Positions 21,282 through 30,697 of a DNA stretch of 53,758 nt are shown here, piece by piece. The position numbers were made by a program, and so were the translations under genes. The notes below the pieces were generated by a model. That model was given only the letters and a program-made list of their open reading frames with translations, did not search any database and had not been told where the DNA came from. The stretch covers positions 1 through 53,758 of the forward strand of contig JAZRKP010000015.1 of the NCBI GenBank assembly GCA_045646365.1. The letters run 5' to 3'. Positions within the stretch are counted from its first letter, which is position 1; the number at the start of each line of letters is the position of its first letter. The stretch comes from SIG454 sp045646365. Lineage in GTDB: Bacteria > Bacillota > Clostridia > Monoglobales > Monoglobaceae.

Positions 21282-21849
21282 ATCCCGCTTCCGTTATAAG
21301 CAAATCCATACGGACATCGTTATCCTCGTTCGGTATGGAATAGCAAACACATTCCGAATAGGAGACACCCGCTTTAACTCCTTTAAAGTCCTTTAAAAAA
21401 CGGTCATAATAGCCTCCGCCGTAGCCAAGTCTGTCACCAAACATATCAAACACCACGCCGGGCACAACAACCAAATCAATCTCATCTTTAGAAATCGCTT
21501 TAACTGAGCCATCGCCAACCAACTTAACATTTGGCTCTAAGATACCGAAGGCTCCTGCCATTAGTCTTGCAGAACTGTCAATTTCATAAGGAACTATCTC
21601 CTTTTTCTCTGTATCGGTATACGGATAAACAACTCTTTTCCCGTCAGAGAAAAGGCGTTCCGCAAATACATTGGTCTTTACCTCGCTTTTTATATCACTG
21701 TAAATCATAACAGTTTTTGCATTCTCATATTCAGGAAGGTCAAAAAAATATTTCCATATTGCAACACTTTTAAGGACCTGTGTTCCCGCTGGGATTTCGT
21801 CTCTTATTTCCTTATATTCTGCTCTTAATTTGTCTTTCTCAATGCTCAT
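21256..21849 (-). CDS. 5-formyltetrahydrofolate cyclo-ligase
   Basis: 197 residues. It converts 5-formyl-THF and ATP to 5,10-methenyl-THF, returning a storage folate to the active pool. The ATP/folate site RLGYGGGYYDRFL is intact near 138-150, and VVPGVVFD precedes it. It starts in a 4-nt overlap (ATGA) with the DJ-1 gene and its end overlaps the CPBP gene. The folate link complements the metF/metH operon at 10.5-14.3 kb. Confidence 0.93.
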   Translation of the reverse strand: MSIEKDKLRAEYKEIRDEIPAGTQVLKSVAIWKYFFDLPEYENAKTVMIYSDIKSEVKTNVFAERLFSDGKRVVYPYTDTEKKEIVPYEIDSSARLMAGAFGILEPNVKLVGDGSVKAISKDEIDLVVVPGVVFDMFGDRLGYGGGYYDRFLKDFKGVKAGVSYSECVCYSIPNEDNDVRMDLLITEAGCERFGQAE

Positions 21850-22382
21850 AGATGCTGAACCTGTTTTAACAGTTTCTTCCCTGCCCCTTCTTTAAAGTAA
21901 TCCGCTATTGCGGCACCGAACATAAGTGATGCTCCCGCACCTTTTCCGGTTATAATATTTCCGTCACTGACAACATAATCATCAACCACTTCCGCTCCCG
22001 TCAGATTCTCCTCAAAACCCGGGAAACAGGTTGCTTTCTTATTATTCAAAATACCCATATCACCAAGAATCATTGGTGCTGCACAGATTGCTCCTATCAG
22101 CTTATTATTCTCAACGCAATAGCTGATAAGCTTTGAAACAGTTTCGTTTTTCTGGAGATTAAGAGTTCCCGGCATTCCGCCCGGCAGAACAACTCCCTCA
22201 ACCGTTGCAAAATCTATGTCATTGGCTCTCATATCGGATTTAACAGTTATTTTATGCGACCCTGTCACATAATCACCATCGATTGATGCAAGATATGTCT
22301 TAATCTCTGCTCGTCTTAAAATATCGCAACAAGCTAAAGCCTCAACCTCTTCAAAACCCTCTGCAAGCATAATATAAACCAT
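21846..22382 (-). CDS. DJ-1/PfpI (ThiJ) superfamily protein
   Basis: 178 residues with flavodoxin-like fold segments: AEGFEEVEA (acid near residue 12), VVLPGGMPG (65-72) and the nucleophile elbow GAICAAP with Cys100. This subfamily (DJ-1/YajL-like) has been linked to protection against carbonyl stress or deglycase/glyoxalase activity; the function is debated. Its ATG overlaps the tagA stop by 1 nt. Confidence 0.88.
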   Translation of the reverse strand: MVYIMLAEGFEEVEALACCDILRRAEIKTYLASIDGDYVTGSHKITVKSDMRANDIDFATVEGVVLPGGMPGTLNLQKNETVSKLISYCVENNKLIGAICAAPMILGDMGILNNKKATCFPGFEENLTGAEVVDDYVVSDGNIITGKGAGASLMFGAAIADYFKEGAGKKLLKQVQHL

Positions 22383-23122
22383 TATTTTTTCATTCCCTTC
22401 TTACTCTTAAACACTTCAACAACAAACTTTGGAAGTGCAACAAAACGACCTATTCTGCTTGGTTGCTTCATAAGTCTGTAGAACCACTCTAAATTCAGCT
22501 TAATAAATATCTTCGGAGCACGCTTAACATCCCCTGCGAAAACATCTATTGTACCGCCAACACCCATACAAAGCTTAACTGTTTTAAGTTCGCTTTGATA
22601 CTTAGCAATCCACTGTTCCTGCTTCTTCATTCCAAGGCAAACAAGCAAAAGCTTTGCCCCTGAATTATTTATTTTATCTATAATGACCGGAATATCGTTT
22701 TCCGTGAAATACCCGTCATTTGTTCCTGCAACCTTAAGCCCCGGATACTTCTCCATAAGCTTCTGTTTTGCAATTTTTGCCACGCCGGGTTTTGCTCCGA
22801 ACAGAAAAACACTATCCTCTGTATCTTTCATATAATCAAGAAGATTACAAGTAAGGTCAAAGCCTGCCACTCTGCACGGAACGGGGGTTCCCAGGATTTT
22901 CGCCCCGTATACAACGCCTATTCCGTCCGCTGTGCAAAGGTCTGCATCGTTTAAAATTTCCATAAACTCAGCATCTTCTCTGGCACTCATTATTATCTCG
23001 GGGTTTGGGGTATATATTTTTGAAACCTTCTCCCCATTTAAGAAGCTCTTTGCTTTTTCCAGTGCCTGCTGTTCAGTCACTTTGTCAATCTTAACCCCAA
23101 GAATTTCAACTGTATCTCTCAT
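22382..23122 (-). CDS. tagA: WecG/TagA/CpsF-family glycosyltransferase
   Basis: 246 residues, cytoplasmic membrane-associated GT26 enzyme. Recognisable segments: IYTPNPEIIMSA near 37-48, LCTADGIGVV (catalytic Asp-Gly), RVAGFDL, VFLFGAKPGVA, LVCLGMKKQEQWI and MGVGGTIDVFAGDVKRAP. Family members add N-acetylmannosamine to undecaprenyl-PP-GlcNAc for teichoic acids, or act in other polymers. With galE just upstream this points to envelope polysaccharide synthesis; the exact sugar is not provable. Confidence 0.87.
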   Translation of the reverse strand: MRDTVEILGVKIDKVTEQQALEKAKSFLNGEKVSKIYTPNPEIIMSAREDAEFMEILNDADLCTADGIGVVYGAKILGTPVPCRVAGFDLTCNLLDYMKDTEDSVFLFGAKPGVAKIAKQKLMEKYPGLKVAGTNDGYFTENDIPVIIDKINNSGAKLLLVCLGMKKQEQWIAKYQSELKTVKLCMGVGGTIDVFAGDVKRAPKIFIKLNLEWFYRLMKQPSRIGRFVALPKFVVEVFKSKKGMKK

Positions 23123-23131
23123 AAATCCACC

Positions 23132-24145
23132 TTATTTTGAATACCCGTCAGGGTTATTACTCTGCCATCTCCATGTGTCGTTACACATATCCTCAAGATT
23201 TTTTGTTGCCTCAAAGCCAAGCTCTTCCTTTGCCTTTTTCGGGTCAGCATAACACTGTGCAATATCTCCGGGGCGTCTTGGTGCAATTTTATATGCAACA
23301 TCACTTCCGCAAGCCTTTGAGAAAGCCTTAACCATATCCAGAACGCTGTATCCGCAACCGGTTCCTAAGTTATATGTTACAACGCCAACCTTATTGCTTA
23401 TCTTCTCTAACGCCTTAAGATGCCCGATTGAAAGGTCAACAACATGGATATAGTCACGAACACCTGTTCCGTCAGGAGTGTCATAGTCATCACCAAACAC
23501 ATTGAGGAACGGTCTCTTTCCAACTGCAACCTGAGAAATATACGGCATAAGGTTATTCGGTATTCCTGTCGGGTCTTCACCGATAAGTCCGCTCTTATGC
23601 GCACCAACCGGATTAAAATATCTAAGGAGAGCTATATCCCATTCATTATCCGAAACATAAAGGTCACGGAGAATTTCTTCAATCATAAGCTTTGTTCTGC
23701 CGTAAGGATTTGTACAATGAAGCGGGAAATCTTCTGTAATCGGAACAGTGTGCGGATTTCCGTAAACTGTTGCAGATGAACTGAACACTAATTTTTTACA
23801 ACCGTGCTTTGCCATAACCTTACAGAGATTAAGGGTGCTTCCAATATTATTTTCGTAATAGGAAAGCGGAATCGCAACGGATTCACCAACCGCTTTAAGG
23901 CCTGCGAAGTGGATAACTGCATCAAATTTATCATCATTAAAAATTTTCTCAACAGCATCAATGTCACACAAGTCCTCTTTATAGAACTTAAATGTCTTTC
24001 CTGTTATTTTCTCAACTCTTTTAAGGGACTCCTCACAGCTGTTTGACAAATTGTCAACAACCGCAATTTCATAACCTGCATCCAAAAGTTCAACGCAGGT
24101 ATGACTTCCTATATAACCTGCTCCGCCTGTAACCAATACTTTCAT
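23132..24145 (-). CDS. galE: UDP-glucose 4-epimerase
   Basis: A 337-residue extended SDR. The NAD motif GGAGYIGSH is at 7-15, catalytic YGRTK follows SSSATVYG, and the sugar-binding region has LRYFNPVGAHKSGLIGEDP (in parts). It interconverts UDP-glucose and UDP-galactose (and possibly the N-acetyl forms), feeding envelope polysaccharides with the adjacent tagA-like enzyme. It lies 21 nt after lepA. Confidence 0.94.
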   Translation of the reverse strand: MKVLVTGGAGYIGSHTCVELLDAGYEIAVVDNLSNSCEESLKRVEKITGKTFKFYKEDLCDIDAVEKIFNDDKFDAVIHFAGLKAVGESVAIPLSYYENNIGSTLNLCKVMAKHGCKKLVFSSSATVYGNPHTVPITEDFPLHCTNPYGRTKLMIEEILRDLYVSDNEWDIALLRYFNPVGAHKSGLIGEDPTGIPNNLMPYISQVAVGKRPFLNVFGDDYDTPDGTGVRDYIHVVDLSIGHLKALEKISNKVGVVTYNLGTGCGYSVLDMVKAFSKACGSDVAYKIAPRRPGDIAQCYADPKKAKEELGFEATKNLEDMCNDTWRWQSNNPDGYSK

Positions 24146-24166
24146 AATCTATATCCTCCTAAAATT

Positions 24167-25972
24167 TTAATCAAGTTTTAATACTGACATAAACGCCTCT
24201 TGCGGAACTTCAACCGTTCCCACCTGACGCATACGCTTTTTACCCTCTTTTTGCTTTTCAAGAAGTTTCTTCTTTCGGGTTATATCACCGCCGTAACACT
24301 TTGCCAAAACATCCTTACGCATAGCACGGACAGTTTCTCTTGCTATAATTTTTCCGCCAACCGCCGCCTGAATCGGTATTTCAAAAAGCTGACGCGGGAT
24401 AACATCTTTCAGTTTTTCGGCAATTCGTCTGCCTCTTGCATAAGCTTTTTCTTTATGCACTATAAATGACAGGGCATCAACCATTTCTCCGTTAAGCAAA
24501 ATATCAAGCTTAAGCAAATCGGATTTCTGATAACCTTTAAATTCATAGTCAAAGGACGCATATCCTCTTGTTTTGGACTTAAGCGCGTCAAAGAAATCAT
24601 AGATAATTTCGTTAAGCGGTAAGTCATATTTAAGAGTAACTCTCTTTTCGTCAAGGTATTCCATATCAAGATATGTTCCCCGTCTTTCCTGACAGAGTTC
24701 CATAATACTGCCAACATATTCTCTCGGTGTCATAATATCCGCGTGAACAATAGGTTCTTCCATATAGTCAATAGAGCCTGCCTCGGGAAGATTTGTCGGG
24801 TTTGATATACTTTCAACGGTTTTATCCGTCTTAATAACTTTATATTCAACGCTTGGTGCGGTTGTTACAAGGTCAAGATTATACTCTCTTTCAAGGCGTT
24901 CCTGAATGATTTCCATATGGAGAAGCCCTAAAAATCCGCATCGAAAACCAAAGCCCAGAGCAACCGAGGTCTCCGCCTCAAAGCTTAGCGATGCATCATT
25001 TAACTGAAGCTTTTCAAGCGCCTCACGAAGGTCATCATATCTCGCTCCGTCTGCCGGATAAATTCCGCAATAAACCATTGGCTTAACTTCCTTATATCCC
25101 GGAAGCGGTTCGTTTGAGCCATTTTCAACCGTTGTAACCGTGTCACCCACATGGACATCACGGACATTCTTAATGCTTGCGGCGATAAATCCAACTTCGC
25201 CCGCCTTAATCTCGTTTGACGGAAGCATTCCTGTTGGGTGGAGATAACCAACCTCAACAACATCAAATGTCGCCCCTGTTGCCATCATTTTAATCTTTGT
25301 TCCCGGAGTCAGCTTACCGTCAATAATTCTGACATAAACGATAACTCCTTTATAGCTGTCATAATAGGAGTCAAAAATAAGCGCCTTAAGAGGTTTCTGG
25401 CAGTCACCCTCAGGTGGCGGAACAAGCTCAACAATCCTCTCTAAAACTTCCTCAATATTTATTCCGTTTTTAGCAGAAATGAGCGGTGCTTTATCCGCAT
25501 TTATTCCGATAACATCTTCAATTTCCTGTCTGACAACCTCTGGCTGTGCTGACGGCAAATCAATTTTATTGATAACAGGAACAAGTTCGAGATCGTGTTC
25601 AATGGCGAGATAGGTATTGGCAAGAGTCTGCGCCTCAATCCCTTGCGCCGCATCAACAACAAGGATTGCCCCCTCGCAAGCCGCAAGGCTTCGGGACACT
25701 TCATAGTTAAAGTCAACATGGCCGGGAGTGTCAATTAAGTTAAGGACATACTCCTCCCCGTCGTTTGCTTTATGGATAAGCTTAACGGCACGGGCTTTAA
25801 TCGTAATCCCTCTCTCCCTTTCAAGTTCCATATTATCAAGAATCTGCGCCTGCATTTCGCGCTCGGTAAGAACACCCGTCTTTTCAAGCAGACGGTCTGC
25901 AAGGGTGGATTTACCGTGGTCTATATGTGCAATTATAGAAAAGTTTCTAATTTTCTTCTGATAGTCGTTCAT
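24167..25972 (-). CDS. lepA: Elongation factor 4 (LepA), translational GTPase
   Basis: 601 residues. G1 AHIDHGKST (15-23), G3 DTPGHVDF and G4 NKID are intact; elongation factor domains II, III and V follow, then the LepA-specific C-terminal domain ending VPQEAFMSVLKL. It is proposed to remodel stalled or assembling ribosomes. It starts the long leftward operon from an exact consensus promoter at 26004-26032. Confidence 0.97.
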   Translation of the reverse strand: MNDYQKKIRNFSIIAHIDHGKSTLADRLLEKTGVLTEREMQAQILDNMELERERGITIKARAVKLIHKANDGEEYVLNLIDTPGHVDFNYEVSRSLAACEGAILVVDAAQGIEAQTLANTYLAIEHDLELVPVINKIDLPSAQPEVVRQEIEDVIGINADKAPLISAKNGINIEEVLERIVELVPPPEGDCQKPLKALIFDSYYDSYKGVIVYVRIIDGKLTPGTKIKMMATGATFDVVEVGYLHPTGMLPSNEIKAGEVGFIAASIKNVRDVHVGDTVTTVENGSNEPLPGYKEVKPMVYCGIYPADGARYDDLREALEKLQLNDASLSFEAETSVALGFGFRCGFLGLLHMEIIQERLEREYNLDLVTTAPSVEYKVIKTDKTVESISNPTNLPEAGSIDYMEEPIVHADIMTPREYVGSIMELCQERRGTYLDMEYLDEKRVTLKYDLPLNEIIYDFFDALKSKTRGYASFDYEFKGYQKSDLLKLDILLNGEMVDALSFIVHKEKAYARGRRIAEKLKDVIPRQLFEIPIQAAVGGKIIARETVRAMRKDVLAKCYGGDITRKKKLLEKQKEGKKRMRQVGTVEVPQEAFMSVLKLD

Positions 25973-26003
25973 TTATTCTTTCCTTCCGCATATTATCCAT
26001 TAA

Positions 26004-26032
26004 ATTATATAATATTTCTGCCCTCTTGTCAA
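26004..26032 (-). promoter_or_regulatory. Consensus sigma-A promoter of the lepA-trmB operon
   Basis: On the minus strand TTGACA (26032-26027) and TATAAT (26009-26004) with a 17-nt spacer, both exact. Confidence 0.88.
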
Positions 26033-26046
26033 TATTTTAACAACTT

Positions 26047-26084
26047 AAATTAAAGACTGTCACAAAAATGACAGTCCTTAATTT
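26047..26084 (-). terminator. Terminator of recG
   Basis: AAATTAAAGACTGTCA (26047-26062) pairs with 26069-26084 with one mismatch. The recG stop (26078-26080) lies inside the stem, and AT-rich sequence follows leftward. Confidence 0.75.
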
Positions 26085-28132
26085 AAAATTCCTTTTCCGC
26101 CCACTTCTTCATAGCGTTGCATTACTCTTTTTTTCAGATTTTTATTTTGGGGAAGCGAGAGGGTTTTATCCTCTTTCAGGATTTCTTCTGCCGCCATTCC
26201 CGCCATTTTCAGAATTTCCATATCCTCGGCAAGATTTGCAATTTTAAGTTCAGGCAGACCGTGTTGTCTTACTCCGAAAAACTCACCCGGCCCTCTTAAA
26301 ATTAAATCCTTTTCGGAAATTTTAAAACCGTCATTTGTTTCCTGCATAATTTTCATCCGCTCTTTTGCAATCTCACCGCCCGACTTACAAAACAGGACAC
26401 AAAATGCTTCATGGACACCTCTTCTTATTCTCCCTCTGAGCTGGTGAAGCTGAGAAAGGCCAAATCTTTCCGCATTCTCGATAACCATAACCGAAGCATT
26501 GGGAACATCAACCCCGACCTCAATAACTGTCGTTGAAACAAGAATATCCGTTTCTCCGCTCGCAAAACGCTCCATAACGGTGTCCTTTTCCTTAGGCTTC
26601 ATTTTGCCGTGGAGAACATCAATTTTATAGTCCCTGAAAACGCCCTCGGAAAGACTTTTTGCATACTCGGTTACAGCTTTTGCCGTTAAAAGTTCGCTTT
26701 CTTCAACCAGTGGGCAGACTATATATATCTGTCGTCCCTCGCTCAGCTTTGATATAATAAAATTATTTATTCTCTGTCGCATATTCTCGCCCACAGCATA
26801 AGTTTTAACATCTTTTCTGCCGGGGGGAAGCTCATCAATTACAGAAACATCCAAATCGCCGTACAAAATCAGGGAAAGTGTTCTTGGGATTGGTGTTGCA
26901 GTCATAACAAGGGTATGAACATTTTTACCCTTTTCGGAAAGGGTTGCTCTCTGTTTTACGCCGAATCGATGTTGTTCGTCTGTCACAGCAAGATTCAGAT
27001 TTTTAAATTTTACATTTTCCGTTAAAACTGCGTGAGTTCCAACAACAATATCTATTCCGCCCTGCTCGATAAGAGCCAGTGTTTCGGTTTTCGCCTTACT
27101 CTTTCCGCCTGTTAAAAGGGCAATTCTGACACCCTTACCCTCAAACATTTTTTCAAAATTCTTATAGTGCTGTTTGGCAAGGATTTCCGTCGGAGCAATC
27201 ATAGCCGCCTGAAATCCTGACCTTACTGCCGCATACATTGCTGCTGCCGCAACAACGGTTTTACCAGAGCCAACATCCCCCTGAACAAGCCTGTTCATGG
27301 GAACATTCTTTTTCAAATCGGCACAGATTTCGTTTATAACTCTTTTCTGTGCTCCTGTCAATTCAAAGGGAAGTGATTTTGCAAGCTCGCCAACGCATTT
27401 TACATCAGTAAAGCTTTCCGCAAAATATTTTTCTCTGTCGCCTTTGAGCATTTGTATTCCCGTTTGCATAACCAGAAGTTCCTCAAAGGAAAGAGAATAC
27501 TTTGCTCTTTTAAAGTCCTCAAAATCTTTGGGCAGGTGTATTTCACGCATTGCCGTTTCCGTATCCATAACTGCACATTTTCGTGCTATTTCAGGCGGAA
27601 CTGTGTTTTCGATTTTTTCGCCAAGATTTTCAAGAATATTTTCAACTGCAGTTCGGATAGTATACTGTGTAAGTCCTGCCGTCAGAGGATAAATCGGCAC
27701 AATTCTGCCTGTTTTTTTGCCTTTATTATCAAAAACTTCAACGACAGGGTTGACCATTTCTGCATTTCTGCCCTTATAGGTCACATTTCCGAAAAACACA
27801 AATTCACGGTCGCCAACAAGCTGATTTTCTATGTATTTTGCGTTAAACCAGGTGATTTTCATTATCCCTGTACCGTCAGAAACTGTGGTTTGAGTCACCA
27901 TAAGTCGATTTCTGCTTTTAAATGAACGAGGGGATGCAGTAAGTCTTGCGCAGACACAGACATTTTCTCCGTCTATCAGGTCGCAAATGTTTTTTATTTC
28001 CGATCTGTCCTCATAGTCTCTTGGAAGATGATAAAGTAAATCTGAAACTGTTTTTATTCCAAGCTTTTCAAAGGTTTTGGCACGAGCCTCGCCAACACCT
28101 TTAACAAACTGAATATTATCAGTCAGCTTCAC
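26078..28132 (-). CDS. recG: ATP-dependent DNA helicase RecG
   Basis: 684 residues. The start is set at the GTG at 28132, with AGGAGGTGA 5 nt upstream; the more upstream GTG lies inside that ribosome binding site. The N-terminal wedge/OB domain covers about 1-150 (NIQFVKGVGEARAKTF, LLYHLPRDYEDRS). The helicase core has Walker A GDVGSGKT, DEQH (VTDEQHRFG), MTATPIPRT and a C-terminal helicase domain with QLRGRIRRG. RecG remodels stalled replication forks and recombination intermediates. The order yloU-yloV-recG is as in Bacillus. Confidence 0.96.
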   Translation of the reverse strand: MKLTDNIQFVKGVGEARAKTFEKLGIKTVSDLLYHLPRDYEDRSEIKNICDLIDGENVCVCARLTASPRSFKSRNRLMVTQTTVSDGTGIMKITWFNAKYIENQLVGDREFVFFGNVTYKGRNAEMVNPVVEVFDNKGKKTGRIVPIYPLTAGLTQYTIRTAVENILENLGEKIENTVPPEIARKCAVMDTETAMREIHLPKDFEDFKRAKYSLSFEELLVMQTGIQMLKGDREKYFAESFTDVKCVGELAKSLPFELTGAQKRVINEICADLKKNVPMNRLVQGDVGSGKTVVAAAAMYAAVRSGFQAAMIAPTEILAKQHYKNFEKMFEGKGVRIALLTGGKSKAKTETLALIEQGGIDIVVGTHAVLTENVKFKNLNLAVTDEQHRFGVKQRATLSEKGKNVHTLVMTATPIPRTLSLILYGDLDVSVIDELPPGRKDVKTYAVGENMRQRINNFIISKLSEGRQIYIVCPLVEESELLTAKAVTEYAKSLSEGVFRDYKIDVLHGKMKPKEKDTVMERFASGETDILVSTTVIEVGVDVPNASVMVIENAERFGLSQLHQLRGRIRRGVHEAFCVLFCKSGGEIAKERMKIMQETNDGFKISEKDLILRGPGEFFGVRQHGLPELKIANLAEDMEILKMAGMAAEEILKEDKTLSLPQNKNLKKRVMQRYEEVGGKGILN

Positions 28133-28155
28133 AAAAATCACCTCCTATAAAGTTT

Positions 28156-28181
28156 AAGCGGCATAGTTTCCTGTGCCGCTT
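28156..28181 (-). terminator. Weak terminator/attenuator between yloV and recG
   Basis: AAGCGGCATAG (28156-28166) pairs with CTGTGCCGCTT (28171-28181), loop TTTC. The following leftward sequence has only a loose T run, so partial read-through into recG is likely. Confidence 0.5.
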
Positions 28182-28187
28182 TGTATT

Positions 28188-29813
28188 TTACTCAACTGAA
28201 ATTATATAATAGTATATGGGCTGACCGCCATAATAAAGAGCAACATCAAGGTCGCTGTATTTTTCTTCAAGCTCTTCTAAAAGCTCATTTGCATCGTCCT
28301 CACTGACATCCGCTCCGTAATACACAGAGATAACCGCTGAGTCATCGTTAACCAGTGCATCAACAAGTTCAAGAGAACAAGCTTTAAGGTCATCGCCGAC
28401 AATTTCAATGCCCTTTGGCGAAAGTCCCATAATATCACCCTCGTGGATTTCCACACCATCAACCTCTGTATCTCTTGCCGCAAATGTGAGCTGACCGCAA
28501 GTTACTCCGCCAGCCATTTCCATCATGGCGTCCATATTATCCTGTGGCTCAGCATCTGCGTCAAATCCCATCATTGCAGAAATTCCCATTGGAACATTTT
28601 TTGTCGGAAGAACAAAAACATTCTTTTCTGTCAGAGCATCAACCTGTTCTGCCGCAAGAATTATGTTTTTATTGTTTGGAAGAACGAAAACATTTTCCGC
28701 ATTAACCTTTTCAACTGCATCTAAAATATCCTGAGTGCTTGGATTCATTGTCTGTCCGCCTTCAACGATTTCGTTTGCACCGAGACTTTTAAACACTTCA
28801 GAAAGTCCGTCCCCTGCTGAAACGGCAACAAATCCGTATTTTTCAGGAGGAGATTGTGGTTTTTCCTCAATTTTTTCCGTTTCAACAGCCTGTGAAATAT
28901 TTTCGTCGTGCTGATATTTCATATTATCAATTTTAAGGTTGGTCAGTTCGCCAAGCTTAATAGCCTCTTCAATAACAAAACCCGGATGATTTGTGTGGAT
29001 ATGCACTTTAACAATTTCGTCATCCTCGATAACCAGCATACAGTCACCCTTATCTTTTATCGCCGCAGAGAACTGGGTTGTTTTTCTGTCAGCGGTTTTA
29101 TTGATAATAAATTCAGTACAATACATAAATTTAATATCAACCTCTGTCTCAGTTTTAACCGCCTGAGCCAAAACTGTATCAGCTTCGGTACTTTCTATAA
29201 CCTTACCATTTTTAAGGGCATAAGCCATACCCTCAAAGATAATCATAACGCCTTTTCCGCCCGCATCAACAACTCCTGCCTGTTTCAAAACAGGGAGCAT
29301 CTCCGGGGTATTGGCAAGGCTCTCATTTCCTTTATCAACCAGAGCATATAAAAATTCATCAGCCTCGGTATAGTTTTCGTACACATCTTCTGCAAATTCG
29401 GCAATCTGACGAACAACAGTAAGAATCGTTCCCTCTGTTGGTTTCATAACTGCATCATAGGCAGATTTTCTTGCGGAAACAACCGCATTTTTAATAACCT
29501 CAACTGTCAATTCTTCCGCCTTATCTATTCCAAGAGACAGACCTCTTATAATCTGGGACAGAATAACACCTGAATTTCCCCTTGCGTTTCTGAGTGCTGC
29601 CTTAGAAAGAGCCGCAACCCTTTCTCCGCAGTTACCCTCAACATTCTCAATGCTATTTAAAGCACCGCCGAATGTCAGGCTCATATTTGTTCCTGTATCA
29701 CCGTCAGGAACAGGGAATATATTTAAATCGTTTATCGCCTTTTTATTATTCTTAAGATTATTTGAGGCGGATTTCAGCATAAGAGCCAGAAGCTCCGAAT
29801 TTATTGTTTTCAT
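28188..29813 (-). CDS. yloV: DAK2-domain protein YloV (FakA-like)
   Basis: 541 residues. An N-terminal DAK2 kinase-like domain (about 1-200) has FPVPDGDTGTNM (33-44) and RGNSGVILSQI; a middle region and a C-terminal DegV-linked domain (VFVLPNNKNI, then about 400-541) complete the FakA architecture. FakA phosphorylates fatty acids carried by FakB (DegV) proteins for phospholipid synthesis. No FakB lies in the window. AGAGGTGG precedes the ATG. It is coupled to yloU by a 16-nt gap. Confidence 0.9.
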   Translation of the reverse strand: MKTINSELLALMLKSASNNLKNNKKAINDLNIFPVPDGDTGTNMSLTFGGALNSIENVEGNCGERVAALSKAALRNARGNSGVILSQIIRGLSLGIDKAEELTVEVIKNAVVSARKSAYDAVMKPTEGTILTVVRQIAEFAEDVYENYTEADEFLYALVDKGNESLANTPEMLPVLKQAGVVDAGGKGVMIIFEGMAYALKNGKVIESTEADTVLAQAVKTETEVDIKFMYCTEFIINKTADRKTTQFSAAIKDKGDCMLVIEDDEIVKVHIHTNHPGFVIEEAIKLGELTNLKIDNMKYQHDENISQAVETEKIEEKPQSPPEKYGFVAVSAGDGLSEVFKSLGANEIVEGGQTMNPSTQDILDAVEKVNAENVFVLPNNKNIILAAEQVDALTEKNVFVLPTKNVPMGISAMMGFDADAEPQDNMDAMMEMAGGVTCGQLTFAARDTEVDGVEIHEGDIMGLSPKGIEIVGDDLKACSLELVDALVNDDSAVISVYYGADVSEDDANELLEELEEKYSDLDVALYYGGQPIYYYIISVE

Positions 29814-29829
29814 TTAACCACCTCTTAGA

Positions 29830-30180
29830 TTATTCTCTGACGCCTTCAACGACAACGGTTATATCTCCGACTTCCATTCCCAGTGCCCTTTCAACCTGAT
29901 ACTTAACACTGCTCTGAATGGTTTCGCCTATGCTTCGGATATTAACGCCGTAGCCAACTATGATATAGAGGAAAATATTTATTTTATTATCCTCTATCTT
30001 AACTTTTATACCTTTGTCGATATTCTCCATTTTAAGGAGTCTTGCAACTCCGTCTTTACTGCTTTTTGCCGCCATACCCACAACTCCATAACAGGAAGTT
30101 GTTGCATAGCCTGCAAGCTTTGCTATAACTGTATTTGAAATTTTAACAAATCCGCGTTCATTCTGTTTTATTGCTGCCAT
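29830..30180 (-). CDS. yloU: Asp23/Gls24-family envelope stress protein (YloU)
   Basis: A 116-residue Asp23/DUF322 protein: ISNTVIAKLAGYATTSCYGVVGM near the start, and KVKIEDNKINIFLYIIVGYG then VGDITVVVEGV at the end. Family members associate with the membrane and respond to alkaline/envelope stress; in Firmicutes one copy is fixed upstream of yloV. It has its own promoter at 30241-30269. Confidence 0.92.
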   Translation of the reverse strand: MAAIKQNERGFVKISNTVIAKLAGYATTSCYGVVGMAAKSSKDGVARLLKMENIDKGIKVKIEDNKINIFLYIIVGYGVNIRSIGETIQSSVKYQVERALGMEVGDITVVVEGVRE

Positions 30181-30240
30181 AAAATCACGCCTTTCAATTT
30201 TTTATTTTCAATTTGCAGATATTTTAGCCTATATATAAAT

Positions 30241-30269
30241 ATAATAACCTAATTTTACGGTTTGGTCAA
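30241..30269 (-). promoter_or_regulatory. Sigma-A-type promoter of yloU-yloV
   Basis: On the minus strand TTGACC (30269-30264) and TATTAT (30246-30241), 17-nt spacer. Confidence 0.6.
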
Positions 30270-30283
30270 GTATTTTATTTAAA

Positions 30284-30523
30284 CTACTTTTCCGCCAATG
30301 AACCATAACCCGGTTTAACATATAAGGTATCCTGCTTTGCAACAATCTCCTTATCATAAACTTCGTCTGTCCATATTTCAGGCTCGTAGTCCTCTATTGC
30401 AACAGAAAAATGCTCTGCGCCTCTTCCTGTAACCTTAACTGCAGTTTCCAGAAGTGCTTTTGCAAGTTCATTTTTCTGCTCATCTGTTCTGCCTTTATAC
30501 ATTTTAACAACGATATGTGGCAT
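30284..30523 (-). CDS. 4-oxalocrotonate tautomerase family protein
   Basis: 79 residues. After Met removal the N-terminus is Pro, the catalytic general base of the tautomerase superfamily (MPHIVVKMYKGRTDEQK). The remainder (ALLETAVKVTGRGAEHFSVAIEDY) fits the beta-alpha-beta fold. The natural substrate is unknown. It is slightly longer than classic 4-OT (about 62), with a C-terminal extension. It begins 3 nt after the DUF896 stop. Confidence 0.85.
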   Translation of the reverse strand: MPHIVVKMYKGRTDEQKNELAKALLETAVKVTGRGAEHFSVAIEDYEPEIWTDEVYDKEIVAKQDTLYVKPGYGSLAEK

Positions 30524-30526
30524 TGT

Positions 30527-30697
30527 TTAATCCTCCTTAAATTCGATATTATCAAGCTGGGAACGGAGACTCATTTTAAATGACTCAATATATTCCCGTC
30601 TTAAAACTGCCTGTTCCTGAGTTTCTTCAGGTGTCAGCCCTTCTTCTCTTGATTTCTTTGCCAGAAAATTTATTCTTTCAATTTTTTTCTTATCCAT
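30527..30697 (-). CDS. DUF896 (UPF0291, YnzC-like) small protein
   Basis: A 56-residue helical protein: MDKKKIERINFLAKKSREEG, LTPEETQEQAVLRREYIESF, KMSLRSQLDNIEFKED. The pattern RINxLAKK...GLTxEE...LRxEYIxxF is the DUF896 signature, known from Bacillus YnzC as a small helical hairpin of unknown function. Its ATG overlaps the upstream radical SAM gene by 8 nt, and its end carries the ribosome binding site (GAGGA) for the tautomerase. Confidence 0.88.
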   Translation of the reverse strand: MDKKKIERINFLAKKSREEGLTPEETQEQAVLRREYIESFKMSLRSQLDNIEFKED